Of a stretch of 32,240 nucleotides of DNA, positions 14,742 to 23,172 are shown in pieces. Under the pieces are notes generated by a model, which made no database searches, was not told the DNA's origin, and worked only from the letters and a program-made list of their open reading frames with translations. Positions within the stretch are counted from its first letter, which is position 1. The number at the start of each line of letters is the position of its first letter. Both the position numbers and the translations under genes were made by a program. Source of the stretch: Spirochaetales bacterium (GTDB lineage Bacteria > Spirochaetota > Spirochaetia > DSM-27196 > SLST01); NCBI GenBank assembly GCA_007127335.1, contig SKZO01000398.1, positions 1-32,240 on the forward strand. The letters are read 5' to 3'.

Positions 14742-15898
14742 CGCAGACGCGCTCCGGGACGGTTGAGTTTCTGCAGGGGAACGAGGTCTGCGCCGAAGCG
14801 GCAATCTATGCCGGCATGCGGTTCTACGCCGGATACCCAATCACGCCGTCAACGGAGATCGCCGAACGACTCGCGCTTCGTCTGCCCCAGGTAGGCGGAA
14901 CCTGCATCCAGATGGAGGACGAGATCGGGTCGTTGTGCTCGGTCATTGGCGCGTCGCTCACCGGAATGAAGGGCATGACGGCCACGAGCGGTCCGGGCTA
15001 TTCGCTGATGCAGGAAGCGGTGGGGTACGCGATCATGGCGGAAGTTCCCCTGGTGATAGTGGACGTCCAGCGAGGCGGTCCGTCTACCGGTCTGCCAACC
15101 CACGCGAGCCAGGGCGACGTGATGCAGGTGCGGTGGGGTACTCACGGTGACCATGCCATCGTCTGCCTCAGCGCAAGTACCCATCAGGACCTCTTCGAAA
15201 CCATGATCCGTGCGTTCAACGTGTCCGAGACGTTCCGGACCCCGGTGATTGTGCTGATAGACGAGATCGTCGGACACATGCGCGAGCCGGTCCGAATCCC
15301 GGATGCAGGAGAGTACGAACTGACCGAACGCCTGCTGACAAACGTTCCCCGGGATGTCGACTATCACCCGTACCTCCCTCGCGAGGACGGGCGCCTGCCC
15401 ATGTCGCACTTTGGGGGCGAGCATCGCTACAACGTCACGGGACTCTACCACGATATGTGGGGCTTCCCGAGCGACAACCCGCAGGTCACGAACGACCTCA
15501 TCCATCATCTCATGAACAAGCTCGAGAACCGGAAGCGCGACCTCACCTTTACGAAGGAGTGGAACACGACCGACGCGGATATCATGCTCATCTCCTACGG
15601 AGCGAGCGCGAGAAGCGCCCGGCACATCATGGAAGACCGACGCGCAGTGGGTATGCGCATGGGCCTGATCGAGTTGCAGACGCTCTGGCCCTTCCCCGGT
15701 GAGCTGATACGCGAACGGTGCCGCGGGGCGAGTTACGTGGTCGTAGTAGAGATGAACATGGGGCAGATCGTCCACGAGGTAAAGGCCGCGGTGGAGCGCC
15801 CTGAACGCGTGTTCCTGGCGAACCGGGTCGACGGGGAGATGATCACGCCGGCAGACATCAAGCACCTCGTACGGGTGATCCAGGGGAAGGGTATCTAG
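14738..15898 (+). CDS. korA: 2-oxoacid:ferredoxin oxidoreductase, alpha subunit
   Basis: This subunit of the cytoplasmic CoA-dependent enzyme oxidatively decarboxylates a 2-oxoacid (probably 2-oxoglutarate) and reduces ferredoxin; it can run reductively in anaerobes. In its 386 residues the pyrimidine-binding domain begins with GNEVCAEAAIYAGMRFYAGYPITPSTEI and contains QMEDEIGS with the conserved Glu. GPSTGLPTHASQGD is the alpha-subunit loop, and the transketolase C-terminal-like domain (IMLISYGASAR, then LQTLWPFP) closes the protein. Start is GTG 14738 with AAGAGG upstream, overlapping korD. Substrate is assigned from subunit order and overall resemblance only. Confidence 0.85.
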   Translation: MTQTRSGTVEFLQGNEVCAEAAIYAGMRFYAGYPITPSTEIAERLALRLPQVGGTCIQMEDEIGSLCSVIGASLTGMKGMTATSGPGYSLMQEAVGYAIMAEVPLVIVDVQRGGPSTGLPTHASQGDVMQVRWGTHGDHAIVCLSASTHQDLFETMIRAFNVSETFRTPVIVLIDEIVGHMREPVRIPDAGEYELTERLLTNVPRDVDYHPYLPREDGRLPMSHFGGEHRYNVTGLYHDMWGFPSDNPQVTNDLIHHLMNKLENRKRDLTFTKEWNTTDADIMLISYGASARSARHIMEDRRAVGMRMGLIELQTLWPFPGELIRERCRGASYVVVVEMNMGQIVHEVKAAVERPERVFLANRVDGEMITPADIKHLVRVIQGKGI

Positions 15899-16759
15899 AT
15901 GGCTACTACAGACTACCTGAGAAGGCGGTTCATGCCGCACATCTGGTGCCCCGGGTGCGGACACGGCATCGTCCTGAACAGCCTCCTTCGCGCGGTTGAG
16001 AAGCTTCAGCTCGAGAGGAACGACATCGTCATGATCTCGGGGATCGGGTGTTCGGCCAGGATTCAGGGGTACGTCGACTTCCACACGATGCACACGCTCC
16101 ATGGACGTGCGCTTGCCTTCGCGACGGGTATCAAGATGGCGTGGCCGTTGTTGAAGGTGATAGTCCCCATGGGCGACGGCGACGCGCTCGCGATAGGAGG
16201 CAACCATTTCATCCATGCGGCCCGCCGCAATATCGATGTGACGGCGATCATCATGAACAACTCGATCTACGGGATGACCGGAGGCCAACACTCGCCGCTC
16301 ACCCAGTGCGGCGATCACGCGACGACGGCGCCCTATGGTACCGTCGACTCGCCCTTCGACGTCGTTCAGCTCGCGAGCGCCGCCGGAGCGTCCTTCATCG
16401 CGAGAACCACCACCTACCATGCCCGGGACATGACCCGCCTGCTCGCGGCGGCCATCGAGCACAAAGGCTTCTCGGTCGTGGAGGTACTCTCGCAGTGCCC
16501 CACGTACTACGGGCGGAAGAACGACGCGGGAGATGCCGTGGCAATGATGGAGCGTTTTCGTGACGAGACGGTGAAGGTCACCGCTGACGGGGCCGTCCCT
16601 GGCGACCGATCCGGGCGGATGGACGGCGCGCATGAGCCCGTACCAGTCGGGCTCTTCCGCAGGGAGGAACGACCCGAGTACTGTGAGGCGTACCGAACCA
16701 GGGTGATGGAACCGGCACTGGAGCAGGCACAGAGCGCTGCACGGGACGTATCGCCGTGA
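15899..16759 (+). CDS. korB: 2-oxoacid:ferredoxin oxidoreductase, beta (TPP-binding) subunit
   Basis: The subunit binds thiamine diphosphate and the proximal 4Fe-4S cluster. The TPP/Mg motif is GDGDALAIGGNHFIHA (from G92) with downstream N121-N-S-I-Y-G. Four cysteines at the family positions, C17 and C20 (CPGCGHG), C51 (GIGCSAR) and C200 (SQCPTYYG), would hold the cluster. The 286 residues are normal length. It begins on the base after the alpha stop with no gap, so it depends on coupling; GGGGAAGG is about ten bases upstream. TPP dependence links it loosely to the thiamine-uptake operon at 25-29 kb. Confidence 0.88.
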   Translation: MATTDYLRRRFMPHIWCPGCGHGIVLNSLLRAVEKLQLERNDIVMISGIGCSARIQGYVDFHTMHTLHGRALAFATGIKMAWPLLKVIVPMGDGDALAIGGNHFIHAARRNIDVTAIIMNNSIYGMTGGQHSPLTQCGDHATTAPYGTVDSPFDVVQLASAAGASFIARTTTYHARDMTRLLAAAIEHKGFSVVEVLSQCPTYYGRKNDAGDAVAMMERFRDETVKVTADGAVPGDRSGRMDGAHEPVPVGLFRREERPEYCEAYRTRVMEPALEQAQSAARDVSP

Positions 16760-17316
16760 TACAGCGATTCCTCTTCTCCGGCACCGGAGGCCAGGGCGTC
16801 ATCACGGCAGCCCAGGTATTCGCTGAGGCGGCAATCTTTGGTGAGGGTCTGAATGCGGTGCAGACCCAGGTGTACGGACCCGAAGCCAGGGGAGGCTCCG
16901 CACGGAGCGACGTCATCATCGCCGACTCGGAAATATGGTTTCCCAAGGTGCTCGAGCCGAATGTACTGATCTGCCTCAGCCAGTTCGCCTACGACCGGTA
17001 CTCGCCGCTGGTCCGCCCGGGAGGGGTGGCCATCACGGATCCGTTCTACGTCAAGCGCTGGCAACACGCAACGTCCCGGGCAGTGGAGATACCGTTGCAC
17101 GACACGATCGTGTCACTTCAGGGCGGTGACGGCGGGTCGGTCCACGGCATCAACATCTGCCTGCTCGGGGCGCTGTGTCGTCTCATACCGGTCGTGTCGC
17201 TCGAATCGCTGCAGAGTGCGGTACGCCGCCGTTTTCCAGAGCGGTACCTGGAGAGGAATCTTCTCGCGCTGGAGGCTGGAACGTCACTGGCACATGAGAG
17301 GATCACGACGTTCTGA
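16756..17316 (+). CDS. korC: 2-oxoacid:ferredoxin oxidoreductase, gamma subunit
   Basis: The 186-residue gamma subunit contributes the CoA-binding domain. It opens with the Rossmann-like FSGTGGQGVITAAQVFAEAA, followed by TQVYGPEARGGSARSDVIIAD, both hallmark motifs of the POR/KOR gamma family, and NICLLGALCRLIPVVS in the C-terminal half. Start GTG 16756 overlaps the beta stop (GTGA). It completes the four-subunit set. The next gene is convergent and ends six bases away; I see no terminator between them. Confidence 0.86.
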   Translation: MIQRFLFSGTGGQGVITAAQVFAEAAIFGEGLNAVQTQVYGPEARGGSARSDVIIADSEIWFPKVLEPNVLICLSQFAYDRYSPLVRPGGVAITDPFYVKRWQHATSRAVEIPLHDTIVSLQGGDGGSVHGINICLLGALCRLIPVVSLESLQSAVRRRFPERYLERNLLALEAGTSLAHERITTF

Positions 17317-17322
17317 GCGACG

Positions 17323-20154
17323 TCACTCGTGGCTGCCGCTCTTCGGCCAGGATCGGAGCGCGGAGAGGAGGTCGCCCGGCTTTCCTATGAGGAACCCCTG
17401 AGCATAGTCACAGCCGATCTCCCGGACGAAATCGAGCTGCCCTTGCGTCTCAACTCCCTCAATGATCGCGGTCAACTGCATCCCGTGCGCGAGCTGTGTG
17501 AACCCGCCGACGAGTGAACGTGCCGACTCGGACCGCACGACATTCGTGAGGTACGTTCGATCAAGCTTCACGGAGTCGACGCCGAACTCCCGCAGATAGC
17601 GAATCGACGAATGACCCGCCCCAAAGTCATCGAGGAAGAGCGAGAACCCCACGTCACTCAGCTCGCTGAGCGCCCGACGCGCGCGATCGAAGTTGCGGAT
17701 CGCCGCGCCTTCGGTCACCTCGATCGCCAGACGTGACGCGGCAACGTCATGTCGTGAGACCACCTCGGTCACGCGATGGACGTAGTCATCCTGTATCAGA
17801 CTGTATGCCCCGGCGTTCACCGAAACGTAATAGGCCCCGGGATGCCCGGAGGCGATCGCGGTCATGTCACGGCACACCTGGTCGAGAACCCACAGGTCAA
17901 GCCGCGCGAGCATGCTGGAGTTCTCCAGATACGGCATGAACTCTCCGGGCAGAACGAGATATCCGTCGCGGTTCCAGCGAACAAGCGCCTCTACCCCCGC
18001 GATCGTGTTGCTCTTCAGCGAGAGAATCGGCTGGTAGGCGACGACGAACTCGCCGCGGTCAAGCGCGCCCGCCACCGATCCCTGCATCGCGAGGCGACGG
18101 TGCGCATTCTCGTTCATCTTCGGGTCGTGGAAGCGGTAGGTGTTGCGCCCGTGCCGTTTTGCATCGTACATCGCGGCGTCCGCGTCGCGCAGGAGATCAC
18201 CAGCGTCGCGACCGGCTTCCGGGTAGATCGCAATCCCGATGCTTACCGACGGGCGGAACTTCTGACTCGCGATCATGTACGGCTCACGGACCGCGGCGAG
18301 TATTCTGCGGGCTACTACTGAGGCGTACTCGGCATCGTCGACGTGCGGCAGCAGAATGACGAACTCGTCGCCGCCGAAACGAACAACAGTATCCTCGCTC
18401 CGCAGCTGGAACTCCAGCCTGCGTGCGATCCACGAGAGCAGCTGGTCTCCGGCATCGTGTCCGAAGCTGTCGTTGACGTCCTTGAAGTCGTCTACGTCAA
18501 GAAAGAGCACGGCGATCCGGGAGTTGCGACGGCGGGCCTGGCGGACCGTGTACTGCAGAACGCCATTCAGGTGGGCACGATTCGGCAGACCAGTCAGCGC
18601 ATCATGAGTCGCAAGATGATGCAGGCGCTCCTCAGCCGCCTTGCGATCACTGATGTCATGGCAGACCGCGACGTAGGATGTGACGGCCGTTCCGTTGGCT
18701 CGTACGGCACGAATGGAGAGCAGCTGCGGATACTCTTCGCCGTCCTTGCGTCGGTTCCAGATCTCACCGATCCAGGCGCCCGCTCTCGCGAGATCCGCCC
18801 GCATCCGGCGGTAGAACCTCGCGTCGTGCCGCCCTGATTTCAACACGCGGGGATTCCGGCCAATCAGCTCGCTCGCCGAATAGCCGGTCATCGTCTCGAA
18901 GGCCGGGTTCACCCGGATCACGGTACCATCGACGTTCGTGACGATGATCCCCTCCGACGTATGGGTGAAGACCGATTCGGCGAGTTTCGCCTCCTGCTCA
19001 GCGGCTCGTCTGCCCTTCGCCTCGTAGTCGAGACGAACGAGCGTTCGCAGCTGCTGGAGGAGAAGAGCCCGCAGGTCGTCGCTTCCGCGCGAGGCTACCG
19101 GAACGCCGGTCCGTCGACTGAGCCGTCGGTTCAGCCGATCGCCGAGCCGGCGCACGGGGCGCGCGATGAGGCGTCCGGCCGCACGACTCGTGCTGTAGAT
19201 CGCGATAACGGCAAGGATCAGTGAGATCGTCGCGGTGCGGGTGTACGCCGTGCTCAGATCCCGAAGCCTGGCTCCGCTGAACAGGATTCCCACCTCCGCA
19301 TCGAAGCCGGCCATCGGCGCGAGCGCGAGGATTCGGAATTGACCAATCGGCTCAGCGCGGGCAACCGATCCGCTGCCGTCCTTCCAGATGCCGGCCGACT
19401 GAACGTCCTCAGCCGCGCCGGCCCAGTCGCTGGAAGCGCTCATCAGGTCGCCGGAGGATGATCGGACCACCGTGGCGAGCACGCTCTTCTGCTGGTACCC
19501 GTCAAGCAGGCTCTGAAGCGTGGTCGCGGGCATACGGTCCAGAAAACCGGCGGCGTAGTCGGTTGCCACGACGAACCAGTCCCACGGCTCGAAGTAGGTG
19601 ATGTAGCCGAACTTGTCTTTTGGAGCCGGATCTGAAGGGTTCTGCCAATCGTAGCGGATGAACCCGTGTCGCCGCTCCATGATCCGTCGAACGATCGGCG
19701 TGTCTGCCTGATTCTCCGACCGAATCTCCTCGTAGGGATGGTACGCGACATCGCCGTGGGAGTCGAACACGAAGAAGTACCCGTCGCGCCCAATCTGCTG
19801 CGCAGCCAGGAAGTCGACAACGGATTGGTGGACCGCCTCTATCGCCTGGTCGTGCCTATTGAGCATCTGATCGTGCATCAGCTCAATCACTGCGGCGGAT
19901 GCCTCTGCGCGTGCCCGCAACGCTCCCTGGTTTTCGAGCAGGACCGCATCCGCGAGAGTGACGCCAAGCGTGTCCGCGGAATCCTGGGCCTCAGCAATCG
20001 TATACGAGCGAACCCACGAGGCTGCAAACCACCCGTAGGCGAGGCCCGCTCCCACGACGAACACGGTGACGACGAGCGTATAAACCAGGGCGAGCTTCGC
20101 GTGCAGCGGCGCTCGTGCAATCCGACGCAGATACCGGCGAACCAGAACGATCAC
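17323..20154 (-). CDS. Membrane Cache-PAS-GGDEF-EAL cyclic-di-GMP turnover protein
   Basis: This 943-residue inner-membrane signalling protein could make and/or degrade c-di-GMP. Order: helix at about 20-42; extracytoplasmic sCache_2-like sensor (core GRDGYFFVFDSHGDVAYHP near 130); helix at about 308-326; HAMP-like linker; PAS at about 395-505 (SEGIIVTNVDGTVIRVNPAF); GGDEF; EAL. The cyclase site is intact (G594-F598 GGDEF) with an I-site RSED five residues before it. The phosphodiesterase site also appears intact: E722 in EALVRW, VSVN, EVTE, LFLDDFGAG, KLDR and IEGVE with the QGF ending. Start GTG 20154 has AGGAG abutting it; an earlier GGGGGGAG lies about 15 bases upstream, so the start is not certain. 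Bias toward synthesis or breakdown cannot be read. Confidence 0.9.
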   Translation of the reverse strand: MIVLVRRYLRRIARAPLHAKLALVYTLVVTVFVVGAGLAYGWFAASWVRSYTIAEAQDSADTLGVTLADAVLLENQGALRARAEASAAVIELMHDQMLNRHDQAIEAVHQSVVDFLAAQQIGRDGYFFVFDSHGDVAYHPYEEIRSENQADTPIVRRIMERRHGFIRYDWQNPSDPAPKDKFGYITYFEPWDWFVVATDYAAGFLDRMPATTLQSLLDGYQQKSVLATVVRSSSGDLMSASSDWAGAAEDVQSAGIWKDGSGSVARAEPIGQFRILALAPMAGFDAEVGILFSGARLRDLSTAYTRTATISLILAVIAIYSTSRAAGRLIARPVRRLGDRLNRRLSRRTGVPVASRGSDDLRALLLQQLRTLVRLDYEAKGRRAAEQEAKLAESVFTHTSEGIIVTNVDGTVIRVNPAFETMTGYSASELIGRNPRVLKSGRHDARFYRRMRADLARAGAWIGEIWNRRKDGEEYPQLLSIRAVRANGTAVTSYVAVCHDISDRKAAEERLHHLATHDALTGLPNRAHLNGVLQYTVRQARRRNSRIAVLFLDVDDFKDVNDSFGHDAGDQLLSWIARRLEFQLRSEDTVVRFGGDEFVILLPHVDDAEYASVVARRILAAVREPYMIASQKFRPSVSIGIAIYPEAGRDAGDLLRDADAAMYDAKRHGRNTYRFHDPKMNENAHRRLAMQGSVAGALDRGEFVVAYQPILSLKSNTIAGVEALVRWNRDGYLVLPGEFMPYLENSSMLARLDLWVLDQVCRDMTAIASGHPGAYYVSVNAGAYSLIQDDYVHRVTEVVSRHDVAASRLAIEVTEGAAIRNFDRARRALSELSDVGFSLFLDDFGAGHSSIRYLREFGVDSVKLDRTYLTNVVRSESARSLVGGFTQLAHGMQLTAIIEGVETQGQLDFVREIGCDYAQGFLIGKPGDLLSALRSWPKSGSHE

Positions 20155-20175
20155 TCCTGTAACCAGTCTCCCCCC

Positions 20176-20204
20176 ACTGTATAAGGCGAGTCGGCGCCGG
20201 TCAA
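20176..20204 (-). promoter_or_regulatory. Sigma-70-type promoter for the GGDEF-EAL gene
   Basis: On the minus strand TTGACC (20199-20204), a 17-base spacer and TACAGT (20176-20181) precede the GTG start by about 20 bases. The hexamers match consensus at five and four of six positions. It lies in the 62-bp gap after the ATPase gene. Confidence 0.55.
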
Positions 20205-20216
20205 GAAGGAAGCTGC

Positions 20217-20924
20217 CTACGGATTCTGGGCGATGAGCAGGCTCCGAGGATCAAGCATCAGGTGCAGATCTTCGGTCACGTACTGATCGTGATCCTTGCA
20301 GAGGTTCAGCTTGACGCAATCGGCCTCCGCGTGCAGCGTGATCAGTACGGAGATTGAGTCGATATAGGAACTCAGCAGGATCGGAACACCGTTTTCGTCG
20401 GTCCGTGGATCATCGCGATGGACGCTCGCACTGAACCAGAACGCGAGCCCGTGCTCCTCCGCGAAGCGCCGGATAGCGGCGATGGTCTCCGGTTGGCCAT
20501 GTTCGAAATCGTATCCGTCCACGACGATGAGATCAGCGGCGAACTTGCCGTCGGTCATCATCGTCTGAAGGCTCTTGATGAACTGGGCGACATCCACCTC
20601 GCTCTGCACGAAGTTCATGATTACCCGATGCTTGACCAGCTCGTCGTGAACGTCCATGGCATCATCGAGCTCACGTCGCGCGGCGATCTCGGCAAATATG
20701 TCCTCGTACCAGCTGATGATGTGATCGGTCCGTTCAGCGAAACTCGCGTGGATCACGTGCTTGTTCTGCAGCAGCTGATCGGTGGCTATATGGACGAGGC
20801 AAGCCGTCTTCCCCGTGCCTTTGCGACCAGCGATCACACCGATATGTCCTCTGCTAATCTCCCCGTGAATGCTCTTCTCGAGTATTCGCAGAGGACTCCT
20901 CTTGATCAGTTCGTTCTTAACCAT
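20217..20924 (-). CDS. RecA/KaiC-like P-loop ATPase of unknown role, co-transcribed with EF-G
   Basis: I do not recognise a named function. The 235-residue soluble protein has a Walker A GRKGTGKT (33-40) preceded by a beta strand, and a Walker B LIVVDG (D136), within a RecA/DnaB/KaiC-like single-domain core. The layout (short N-terminal helix, P-loop, a strand carrying VIHASFAER, Walker B, then a strand FWFSASVHRDD) resembles DnaB/RadA-type ATPases without DNA-binding additions. AGGAGA lies about nine bases before ATG 20924. It starts 13 bp after the EF-G stop on the same strand, with no terminator or promoter between, so it is the second gene of the EF-G operon. A role in ribosome or GTPase-related stress is only a guess from position. 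Confidence 0.72.
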   Translation of the reverse strand: MVKNELIKRSPLRILEKSIHGEISRGHIGVIAGRKGTGKTACLVHIATDQLLQNKHVIHASFAERTDHIISWYEDIFAEIAARRELDDAMDVHDELVKHRVIMNFVQSEVDVAQFIKSLQTMMTDGKFAADLIVVDGYDFEHGQPETIAAIRRFAEEHGLAFWFSASVHRDDPRTDENGVPILLSSYIDSISVLITLHAEADCVKLNLCKDHDQYVTEDLHLMLDPRSLLIAQNP

Positions 20925-20937
20925 CTGGATCTCTCTC

Positions 20938-23031
20938 CTACGCCCGGATCGCTTCGCCTTTGCGCTCTTCGCGGTACCGTTCCACCAGCTCTTCGGCGAT
21001 GCTCCTGGGCACGCGGCCGTACTTCAGGAACTCCATGCTGTACTCGGCTTTGCCCTGCGTCAAGCTGCGAAGCACGGTCGAGTAGCCGAACATCTCCGAA
21101 AGCGGTACCTCAGCTTCAACAACACTGAACGCTCCTGTTTCCGTCGAGCTCAGGATGATCCCCCGCCGCTGGTTGATGCTTGCGAACACGTTCCCCTGGA
21201 ACTCGGTTGGACCCTCCACTGTCACCTTCATGATCGGTTCGAGGATCTGGGGCTTCGCCCGGTTGTACGCCTCCCGAAAGGCGCCAAGGCCCGCAGCCTG
21301 GAACGCCATATCCGAGGAATCGACCGGGTGTGTGCTCCCGTCGTTGATTACCGCGCGCACGCCGACGATAGGGAACCCGATCAGCCGCCCCTTCTCCATC
21401 GCGAGCCGGAATCCTTTGTCCACGCTCGTGATGAACTCATTCGGAATCGCACCGCCACGAATCTCATCGACAAACTCGTAGTCCTCCTCCACGAGCGGCT
21501 CGAGGTACCCGGCAACACGACCGAACTGCCCCGACCCGCCGGTCTGCTTCTTGTGGGTGTAGTTGAAGTCAGACCGCTGGGTGATCGTCTCGCGGTATGC
21601 GACCTGGGGAGCGCCGGTCTCAACCTCCGCCTTGTACTCGCGGCGCATGCGCTCGACGTAGACATCGAGATGGAGCTCACCCATCCCCTGGATGATGGTC
21701 TCCTGGCTCTCAGGGTCGACGTACGTTCGAAAGGTAGGGTCCTCCTTGCTGAACCGGTTGAGCGCCTTGGCCAGATTGTCGGACGACGCCTTGTCCTTCG
21801 TGCGAATGGCCAGGCTGATGACCGGGTTCGGGACGAACATGCTCGTCATGGAGTAGTCGAGCGAGGGATCGCAGAACGTATCGCCGGACGCACAGTCGAT
21901 TCCGAACAGTGCAACGATGTCCCCGGCGGGCGCCTCGGAGATGTCCTCCATGTGATTGGCGTGCATTCGTATCAACCGCCCGATCTTGAACTTCCGGCGA
22001 CTGCGGGTGTTGAACAGCTCATCACCCTTCCTGACGGTACCCTGGTAGATCCGGATATAGGTCAACTGGCCGTAGCTCGTGTCTTCGAGCTTGAATGCGA
22101 GGGCAACGGTCTTCGCGTCAGGACCGGACGACAGCTCTACCGGTTCTTCGGCCGCCTCGAGATCAAGCGCGGTATTCGTGACCTGCGCCGGAGCCGGAAG
22201 ATACCGGGTCACGGCGTCGAGCAGCGTCTGCACACCCTTGTTCTTGTACGCACTCCCGACGAATACCGGCGTGAGCTCGCGCCGCAGCACCCCGGCGCGC
22301 ACCGCCTCGTGAATCTGATCGTGCGTCACCTCGCCTTCGAGGAAGGCCTCGGCGAGCTCGTCGCTGAACATGCTCGCTGCGTCAATGAGTTGCTCACGTG
22401 CCTGTTCGGCCTCATCAATCATGTGCGCCGGCACTTCCTCGTACCGCAACTGCTCGCCGGCCGCGCCGTCGAAGTAGATCGCCTGCATCGTCACGAGATC
22501 AACAAGGCCCTCGAACTTCTCCTCCAGACCGATCGGCAGCTGCATCATCACGGCATTGTGCCCGAGCTTGGCGCGCAGCTGCTCACACACCTTGCGCGGG
22601 CCGGCGCCGGTGCGATCGGCTTTGTTGACGAAGGCGAGGAACGGCACATTGTACCGGCTCAGCTGGCGATCCACCGTGATGCTCTGGCTCTGAACGCCAC
22701 CTACGGCGCACAGCACGAGCACCGCCCCGTCGAGCACACGAAGGCTGCGCTCCACCTCGATCGTGAAGTCGACGTGGCCGGGCGTGTCAATGATGTTGAT
22801 AGGATGATGCTTCCAGGTCACATTGGTGGAGGCGCTGGCGATGGTGATTCCGCGCTCGCGTTCGAGCTCCATGGAGTCCATGGTCGCGCCGACTCCGTCG
22901 CGTCCACGCACCTCGTGGATCGCATGGATCTTCTCGCAGTAGAAGAGAATCCGTTCGGTCAGCGTCGTCTTGCCCGAATCTATGTGAGCGCTGATCCCGA
23001 TGTTCCGCATTTTCTCGACGTCTATAGCCAT
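20938..23031 (-). CDS. fusA: Elongation factor G, spirochaete/mitochondrial-EFG1-like type
   Basis: This translational GTPase catalyses ribosomal translocation. Its 697 residues carry G1 AHIDSGKT (15-22), G2 RGITI (60-64), G3 DTPGH (82-86), G4 NKAD (136-139), domain II, and domain IV with GGSGQFGRV and the tip NQRRGIIL, then domain V. Canonical eubacterial EF-G reads HIDAGKTTTTER. Here [12 protein letters not shown] and [24 protein letters not shown] match the mtEFG1/spdEFG1 branch instead. ATG 23031 is chosen (AAGGA five bases upstream; typical [12 protein letters not shown] start); the frame runs six codons further without support. Organisms with this type often have a second EF-G for ribosome recycling, so duty may be split. 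It is transcribed from a promoter inside the upstream gene's end with a roughly 105-base leader. Confidence 0.95.
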   Translation of the reverse strand: MAIDVEKMRNIGISAHIDSGKTTLTERILFYCEKIHAIHEVRGRDGVGATMDSMELERERGITIASASTNVTWKHHPINIIDTPGHVDFTIEVERSLRVLDGAVLVLCAVGGVQSQSITVDRQLSRYNVPFLAFVNKADRTGAGPRKVCEQLRAKLGHNAVMMQLPIGLEEKFEGLVDLVTMQAIYFDGAAGEQLRYEEVPAHMIDEAEQAREQLIDAASMFSDELAEAFLEGEVTHDQIHEAVRAGVLRRELTPVFVGSAYKNKGVQTLLDAVTRYLPAPAQVTNTALDLEAAEEPVELSSGPDAKTVALAFKLEDTSYGQLTYIRIYQGTVRKGDELFNTRSRRKFKIGRLIRMHANHMEDISEAPAGDIVALFGIDCASGDTFCDPSLDYSMTSMFVPNPVISLAIRTKDKASSDNLAKALNRFSKEDPTFRTYVDPESQETIIQGMGELHLDVYVERMRREYKAEVETGAPQVAYRETITQRSDFNYTHKKQTGGSGQFGRVAGYLEPLVEEDYEFVDEIRGGAIPNEFITSVDKGFRLAMEKGRLIGFPIVGVRAVINDGSTHPVDSSDMAFQAAGLGAFREAYNRAKPQILEPIMKVTVEGPTEFQGNVFASINQRRGIILSSTETGAFSVVEAEVPLSEMFGYSTVLRSLTQGKAEYSMEFLKYGRVPRSIAEELVERYREERKGEAIRA

Positions 23032-23137
23032 ACTGTTCCTTCCGTTCACCAGTTCGTCATGAGTCGCTGCACTGATCTATAGGGATGTGACTCGATGAGT
23101 CTTCGGGTGACCATCCAGGTCGTCATTCGCGACCGGG
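23032..23137 (-). promoter_or_regulatory. Structured 5' leader of the EF-G operon
   Basis: From the predicted start near 23137 to ATG 23031 the transcript has about 105 untranslated bases. They can form GGTCG-N7-CGACC, or alternatively GACC-N5-GGTC using the same strand, then GACTC-ATC-GAGTC. GACTCAT occurs twice as a direct repeat. Mutually exclusive stems suggest possible translational or attenuation control, but no known motif is recognised. Confidence 0.3.
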
Positions 23138-23143
23138 AGCCAC

Positions 23144-23172
23144 AATATAGTGTATAGCGAGACCTACGGCAA
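23144..23172 (-). promoter_or_regulatory. Sigma-70-type promoter of the EF-G operon
   Basis: On the minus strand TTGCCG (23167-23172), a 17-base spacer and TATATT (23144-23149) give a four-of-six and five-of-six match. The -35 lies within the last codons of the alcohol dehydrogenase gene on the same strand. Confidence 0.6.

Noticed and set aside
20938-23031. Tet(M)/Tet(O)-type ribosomal protection protein.
   Set aside because: The P-loop, switch I and domain IV tip match the mtEFG1-like EF-G branch, not the TetM loop sequences.
20869-23082. Long open frame (737 codons) antisense to EF-G, and similar ones antisense to korAB (14849-16633) and across MFS/URO-D (9767-11698).
   Set aside because: These arise from GC-rich third positions of strong genes on the other strand. 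The translations are rich in Arg/His/Asp without motifs, and span gene boundaries.
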